Assembly (NCBI RefSeq): GCF_020521235.1
Contig: NZ_BLAY01000102.1
Coordinates: forward strand, 1-35,990
Length of the DNA stretch: 35,990 nucleotides
Source of the DNA: Microseira wollei NIES-4236
GTDB lineage: Bacteria; Cyanobacteriota; Cyanobacteriia; Cyanobacteriales; Aerosakkonemataceae
Direction of reading: 5' to 3'
A program made the position numbers and the translations under genes. Below the pieces are notes generated by a model. It did no database searches. It saw only the letters and a program-made list of their open reading frames with translations, and had not been told where the DNA came from. Each line of letters opens with the position of its first letter. Position 1 is the first letter of the stretch. Of the stretch, positions 33,164-35,990 are shown piece by piece.

Positions 33164-34342
33164 CTACCTGTTGAGAGAGTTATATAACTTAATCGCAACA
33201 GCAATAGCGCCCCCTAACCCTGCTAACAGCGCTAAGCGCCTCCAACGGTTTTCCTCTACCGAATCACCAGAAGCAAGCACCTGGGAAATTAAACGCCGTA
33301 CCTGAAGATTCATTGGTGCCAATCGACTTAAAACAGTTGATACAGCACTCGGACTTAAAACAGTTGGTGCTACAGTTGAGGAAAGATTGCGTTCAATTTG
33401 ATCTAATCTTTGCAAAATTATCTTGGCATTTTGAGGCCGACCGCCTGGAAACGTTGCCATTAAATTATCAAGTAAATCTGCGAATGGCTCGGACACCTGC
33501 GAGGCACTATCTCGCCAGATTAACTTGCCAGTCCGAGTATCTGTAGGCAAATTAGAGGGATGTTTACCCGTCAATAAGTGAACAAAAGTACGACCAAGGG
33601 CATAAAAATCAGATTGGGGTACGGCTCTACCATTAAATTGTTCAGGAGGAGTATAGCCTGCTGAAAAAATTCCCGTGACATCCTGTTTCCCGCTGACTTT
33701 TGCTAAGTAGGTCGCCGTCACTTCCCTAACAGTGCCAAAGTCAATCAAAACCAGTTGATCCCCCCATGCCCCCCTTAATAAGGGGGGTTGGCTAGCCCCC
33801 CTTAATAAGGGGGGTTGGGGGGATCGCAGCATGATGTTAGATGGTTTAATATCCCGGTGAAAATAGTTCTGCTGGTGGACAAGAACTAAAATTTCTGCCA
33901 GTTGTTTTAACCAAAAAATTGCTTGGTCTTGGGTAATCGGTTGATAGTCTGGTTGTGCGAGCCAATCTTGTAAATTCAAGCCTTCGACTTGCTCCATTAC
34001 TAAACAGTGCAACGGCTGTTTGCTGCTTTTGGGCCAAAAGGTGAAATATCCATCTGGCTCTACTTTGGGAATACCGGAATGCTGTAACCGACTCAAAACT
34101 TGTGCTTCCTGTTTAAATAGATCTACTGCTTTTGGGTCGTTTTGCAACAGAACTTTTAAAACTTTCGGCGTTCCCCGGTCATCGGCTGCAAAAGTTTTGC
34201 CAAAGCCGCCTTCACCCAACTGTTGCAAGACTCGGTATCGTCCTCGCAATAACAGTGCAGAACCGCAGTTTCGACAAATAGGATTGTGGGCATTTAATGA
34301 GTCATTTGGTTTGGGACAGTTGGGATTAATGCAGTAGCTCAT
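33164..34342 (-). CDS. Ser/Thr protein kinase with C-terminal membrane anchor
   Basis: At 392 residues it has a zinc ribbon (Cys4, Cys9, Cys23, Cys26), then the kinase domain: GEGGFGKTF (43-51), Lys63, HRDIKPSN (162-169), DFG (201-203), SAGYTPPEQF. The C-terminus carries one likely membrane helix, LALLAGLGGAIAVAIKLY, close to the end. Residues 174-194 are a PPLLRGA-type duplication encoded by palindromic DNA at 33757-33825, not normal kinase sequence, lying between the catalytic loop and DFG. The start overlaps the upstream kinase stop by four bases, so the pair is translationally coupled. Confidence 0.94.
   Translation of the reverse strand: MSYCINPNCPKPNDSLNAHNPICRNCGSALLLRGRYRVLQQLGEGGFGKTFAADDRGTPKVLKVLLQNDPKAVDLFKQEAQVLSRLQHSGIPKVEPDGYFTFWPKSSKQPLHCLVMEQVEGLNLQDWLAQPDYQPITQDQAIFWLKQLAEILVLVHQQNYFHRDIKPSNIMLRSPQPPLLRGASQPPLLRGAWGDQLVLIDFGTVREVTATYLAKVSGKQDVTGIFSAGYTPPEQFNGRAVPQSDFYALGRTFVHLLTGKHPSNLPTDTRTGKLIWRDSASQVSEPFADLLDNLMATFPGGRPQNAKIILQRLDQIERNLSSTVAPTVLSPSAVSTVLSRLAPMNLQVRRLISQVLASGDSVEENRWRRLALLAGLGGAIAVAIKLYNSLNR
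33757..33825 (-). repeat. In-frame palindromic repeat inside a kinase gene
   Basis: GATCCCCCC at the left and GGGGGGATC at the right enclose two CCCCCCTTAATAAGGGGGG units. Reading on the minus strand it encodes two PPLLRGA-like heptads and keeps the frame. Confidence 0.8.
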
Positions 34343-35322
34343 CGCTGATATCCATTTTGCTCAATTTCTTGAATACACCACAAAATTTCTTGAGCATTTT
34401 GCGGACGCTTGCCTGGAAGCGGTGCCATTAAGTAATCAATCAAACCAGCTAGCGACTGGGAGACTTGCGGTGCTTGCTCTCGCCAAATCAACCGATTTGT
34501 GGCGACATGTTGGGGAAATTTGAGCGGATGTATTCCTGTCAGCAAGTAAACAAATGTGCGCCCAAGGGCAAAGAAATCTGATTGCGGTACTGCCTTACCT
34601 TCTACTTGTTCTTGGGGCGTAAAACCTGGTGACATCACCCCAGTAACATTGTTGCCTTCGAGTTTGAGTTTGTAGGTTTCTGTGACTTCTCGTACCGCAC
34701 CAAAATCAATCAATACGAGTTGATCCCCCCAACCCCCCTTGCTAAGGGGGGCTAAGAGAGATTCGTTGCCAAGGGGGCAACCCCCCTTGGCAAGGGGGGC
34801 ATGGGGGGATCGCAACATAATGTTGGATGGCTTGATATCCCGGTGAAAATAATGCTGTTGATGAATTTCTTGTAAGATTTGAACCAGTTGCTTTAACCAA
34901 GCGATCGCTTGCTCTTGCGCCATCGGTCGATCGCGATGCTGATGCAGCCATTCCTCTAAGTTCAATCCGGCGATTTTCTCCATCACCAAGCAGTGCAGGG
35001 CGGCTTTGCTTCTTCTGGGAAAAAAGGTAAAGTATCCATCGGGTTCTACTCTAGGAATTCCTGGATGGCGCAGGTAACTCAATACTTCTGCCTCTCGTTG
35101 AAATAAGGCGATCGCTATGGGATATTCGTTGATTAATACTTTCAAAACTTTCGCCGTGCCGCTATCATCTACCTCAAAGGTCTTACCAAAGCCTCCTTGA
35201 CCCAAAATTTTCATCACTCGATAGCGTCCGTCCAGTAGTAATGAAGAGCCACAATACTGGCAGAACAGGCAATTATCGGGGTTTTGCGGCTGCGGGCATT
35301 TGGGATTAATGCAATAGATCAT
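34339..35322 (-). CDS. Ser/Thr protein kinase (short, no membrane anchor)
   Basis: ATG 35322 gives 327 residues aligned with its paralogues (IYCINPKCP); a longer reading from TTG 35364 is less likely. A zinc ribbon (Cys4, Cys9, Cys21, Cys24) is followed by GQGGFGKTF (41-49), Lys61, HRDIKPSN (160-167), DFG (206-208) and SPGFTPQEQ. The protein stops just after the kinase fold, with no membrane helix or sensor domain, and the downstream kinase starts within its stop codon. Residues 172-200 (APLAKGG and APLSKGGWGD) are encoded by palindromic DNA in the same linker as in the next kinase. Confidence 0.93.
   Translation of the reverse strand: MIYCINPKCPQPQNPDNCLFCQYCGSSLLLDGRYRVMKILGQGGFGKTFEVDDSGTAKVLKVLINEYPIAIALFQREAEVLSYLRHPGIPRVEPDGYFTFFPRRSKAALHCLVMEKIAGLNLEEWLHQHRDRPMAQEQAIAWLKQLVQILQEIHQQHYFHRDIKPSNIMLRSPHAPLAKGGCPLGNESLLAPLSKGGWGDQLVLIDFGAVREVTETYKLKLEGNNVTGVMSPGFTPQEQVEGKAVPQSDFFALGRTFVYLLTGIHPLKFPQHVATNRLIWREQAPQVSQSLAGLIDYLMAPLPGKRPQNAQEILWCIQEIEQNGYQR
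34722..34811 (-). repeat. In-frame palindromic repeat inside a second kinase gene
   Basis: GATCCCCCC (34722-34730) and GGGGGGATC (34803-34811) bound C-tract/G-tract hairpins including CCCCCCTTGGCAAGGGGGG. It encodes APLAKGG and APLSKGG peptides. Position, ends and frame match the insert at 33757-33825, but the inner sequence differs. Confidence 0.8.
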
Positions 35323-35404
35323 CGATGGCAGCAAGCTAGTTTTATTCCCAATATATATGCCCAAGGCTAGATGCCAAAGCGATCGCTGTTATTTTTAGCA
35401 TTAT

Positions 35405-35533
35405 CAGGACTTACGCAAAGAAACAAAGGGCGATCCGAAAAATCGTTGGTTTGCCAACCACAGATATGCCTCCCAACGCTAGCGCGAACGACGGTCTCAC
35501 CTTTGTTTCTTTTCTCGTCGTGCGTAAGTCCTG
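35405..35533. repeat. 129-bp MITE-like element
   Basis: CAGGACTTACGCA (35405-35417) is the exact complement of TGCGTAAGTCCTG (35521-35533). A second inverted pair, AAGAAACAAAGG (35418-35429) and CCTTTGTTTCTT (35500-35511), sits just inside. No coding signal. The rest of 35323-35595 shows nothing else. Confidence 0.85.
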
Positions 35534-35595
35534 TAAAAGCTGGGAAATTTATTTCTGGGCTTTCTGGGTGTTAGCTTCCCCTTCTTCCGCATTCC

Positions 35596-35990
35596 TCAAT
35601 AACGAATTTGTAGGGTAACGGTAGCTTCGACTCGCTGTTCGCCGCCGATCGCGGGGGTGGAAGCTGGTACTCCCACGGAAGCTGCCCTAAATTCAGCTAC
35701 AGGTGAGGGTGGTGGGGGTGCAAAAGCATTGTTAATTTGGATGCCAATCACCTCCTGACGCGATAGGTTCAAGGTGCTTAAAACAACATCGGCTTGTTGT
35801 TGGGCTTCTTGGGTTGCTTCCCGCAGAGCTTGTTGTCGGGCGGTAGCGATCGCATCGTCACTAGCGACAAAACTAATCCCGTCGATGCGCGTCGCCCCGG
35901 CATTAACGGCTTCATCTAACAAATTTCCCACTCGCTGGGTATCGATGCGAAAGCTCACCGTGTTGACGCCTGTGTATCCTGTCAGGCGCT
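35596..35990 (-). CDS. SIMPL/DUF541 domain protein, 5' end outside window
   Basis: The frame is open to the window edge, so only the C-terminal 131 or so residues are present. Recognisable SIMPL features are TGYTGVNTVSFRI, VGNLLDEAVNAGATRIDGIS, DDAIATARQQALREATQEAQ, an LNLSRQEVIGIQI strand and the closing VEATVTLQIRY. A proline run (APPPPSPV) precedes the final strand. Family members are periplasmic or outer-surface proteins with an N-terminal signal peptide, which would lie beyond the window. The GTG at 35958 is internal and not the true start. Confidence 0.88.
   Translation of the reverse strand, partial: RLTGYTGVNTVSFRIDTQRVGNLLDEAVNAGATRIDGISFVASDDAIATARQQALREATQEAQQQADVVLSTLNLSRQEVIGIQINNAFAPPPPSPVAEFRAASVGVPASTPAIGGEQRVEATVTLQIRY

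Noticed and set aside
1-35990. tRNA or rRNA genes
   Set aside because: I saw no cloverleaf with a GGTTCRANYCC arm or conserved rRNA segments on either strand, though a covariance search was not possible.

Overview
The window is cyanobacterial chromosome. The octamer GCGATCGC (the HIP1 site of cyanobacteria) recurs in most genes. The gene content also fits: a sucrose synthase, AWYNRG-type TPR proteins, Ser/Thr kinases with a CxNPxC zinc ribbon, and a type II thioesterase beside a fatty acyl-AMP ligase. Dispersed palindromes and heptamer tandem repeats suggest a large-genome filamentous form (Oscillatoria/Microcoleus-like). That placement is inference; no database search was possible, and all family calls come from reading motifs.

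Layout. (1) 1-3000, mostly minus strand: four 70-bp hairpin repeats, panD, ppa, a small one-helix membrane protein and a DUF362 protein. (2) 3017-3405: an IS200/IS605-type remnant with a broken tnpB start and a 53-bp duplication. (3) 3504-13285, plus strand: nine co-directional genes that look like one lipid or natural-product locus. In order they are a COG2907 flavoprotein, a DUF1365 protein, a membrane fatty-acid desaturase, a CmaA-like CFA-type methyltransferase, an acyl carrier protein, a second CFA-type methyltransferase, a carotenoid-cleavage oxygenase, a fatty acyl-AMP ligase (FAAL) and a type II thioesterase. An IS605-type hairpin end follows at 13286-13345, so both borders carry IS200/IS605-like structures. 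(4) 13355-20212: a small conserved protein, aspA, two TPR proteins, a secreted peptidoglycan-binding protein and msrP. (5) 20447-22517: a WD40 gene destroyed by stops, a frameshift and a MITE-like insertion. (6) 22819-25763: two overlapping TPR genes. (7) 25849-30021: a 38-residue membrane protein, sucrose synthase and a Coq4-family protein. (8) 30022-35990, mostly minus strand: palindromic repeats, three paralogous Ser/Thr kinases (one with a WD40 sensor domain) and the edge of a SIMPL-domain gene.

How the genes may work together. The best candidate for an undescribed system is the 3504-13285 locus. FAAL would activate a free fatty acid and load it onto the ACP, whose SSR-type carrier site resembles the ACP domains that pair with FAALs. 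The desaturase, two SAM methyltransferases and the flavoprotein/DUF1365 pair could then tailor the chain, and the thioesterase would release it or proofread. This combines the COG2907-DUF1365-CFA cassette known from light and singlet-oxygen responses in proteobacteria with FAAL/ACP chemistry of the jamaicamide and mycolate type. The product is unknown. No PKS or NRPS is present inside the locus.

A second theme is repeat invasion. Palindromic repeats sit between genes, inside the dead WD40 gene, and apparently in frame inside living genes (FAAL, a TPR protein, and the same linker of two kinases).
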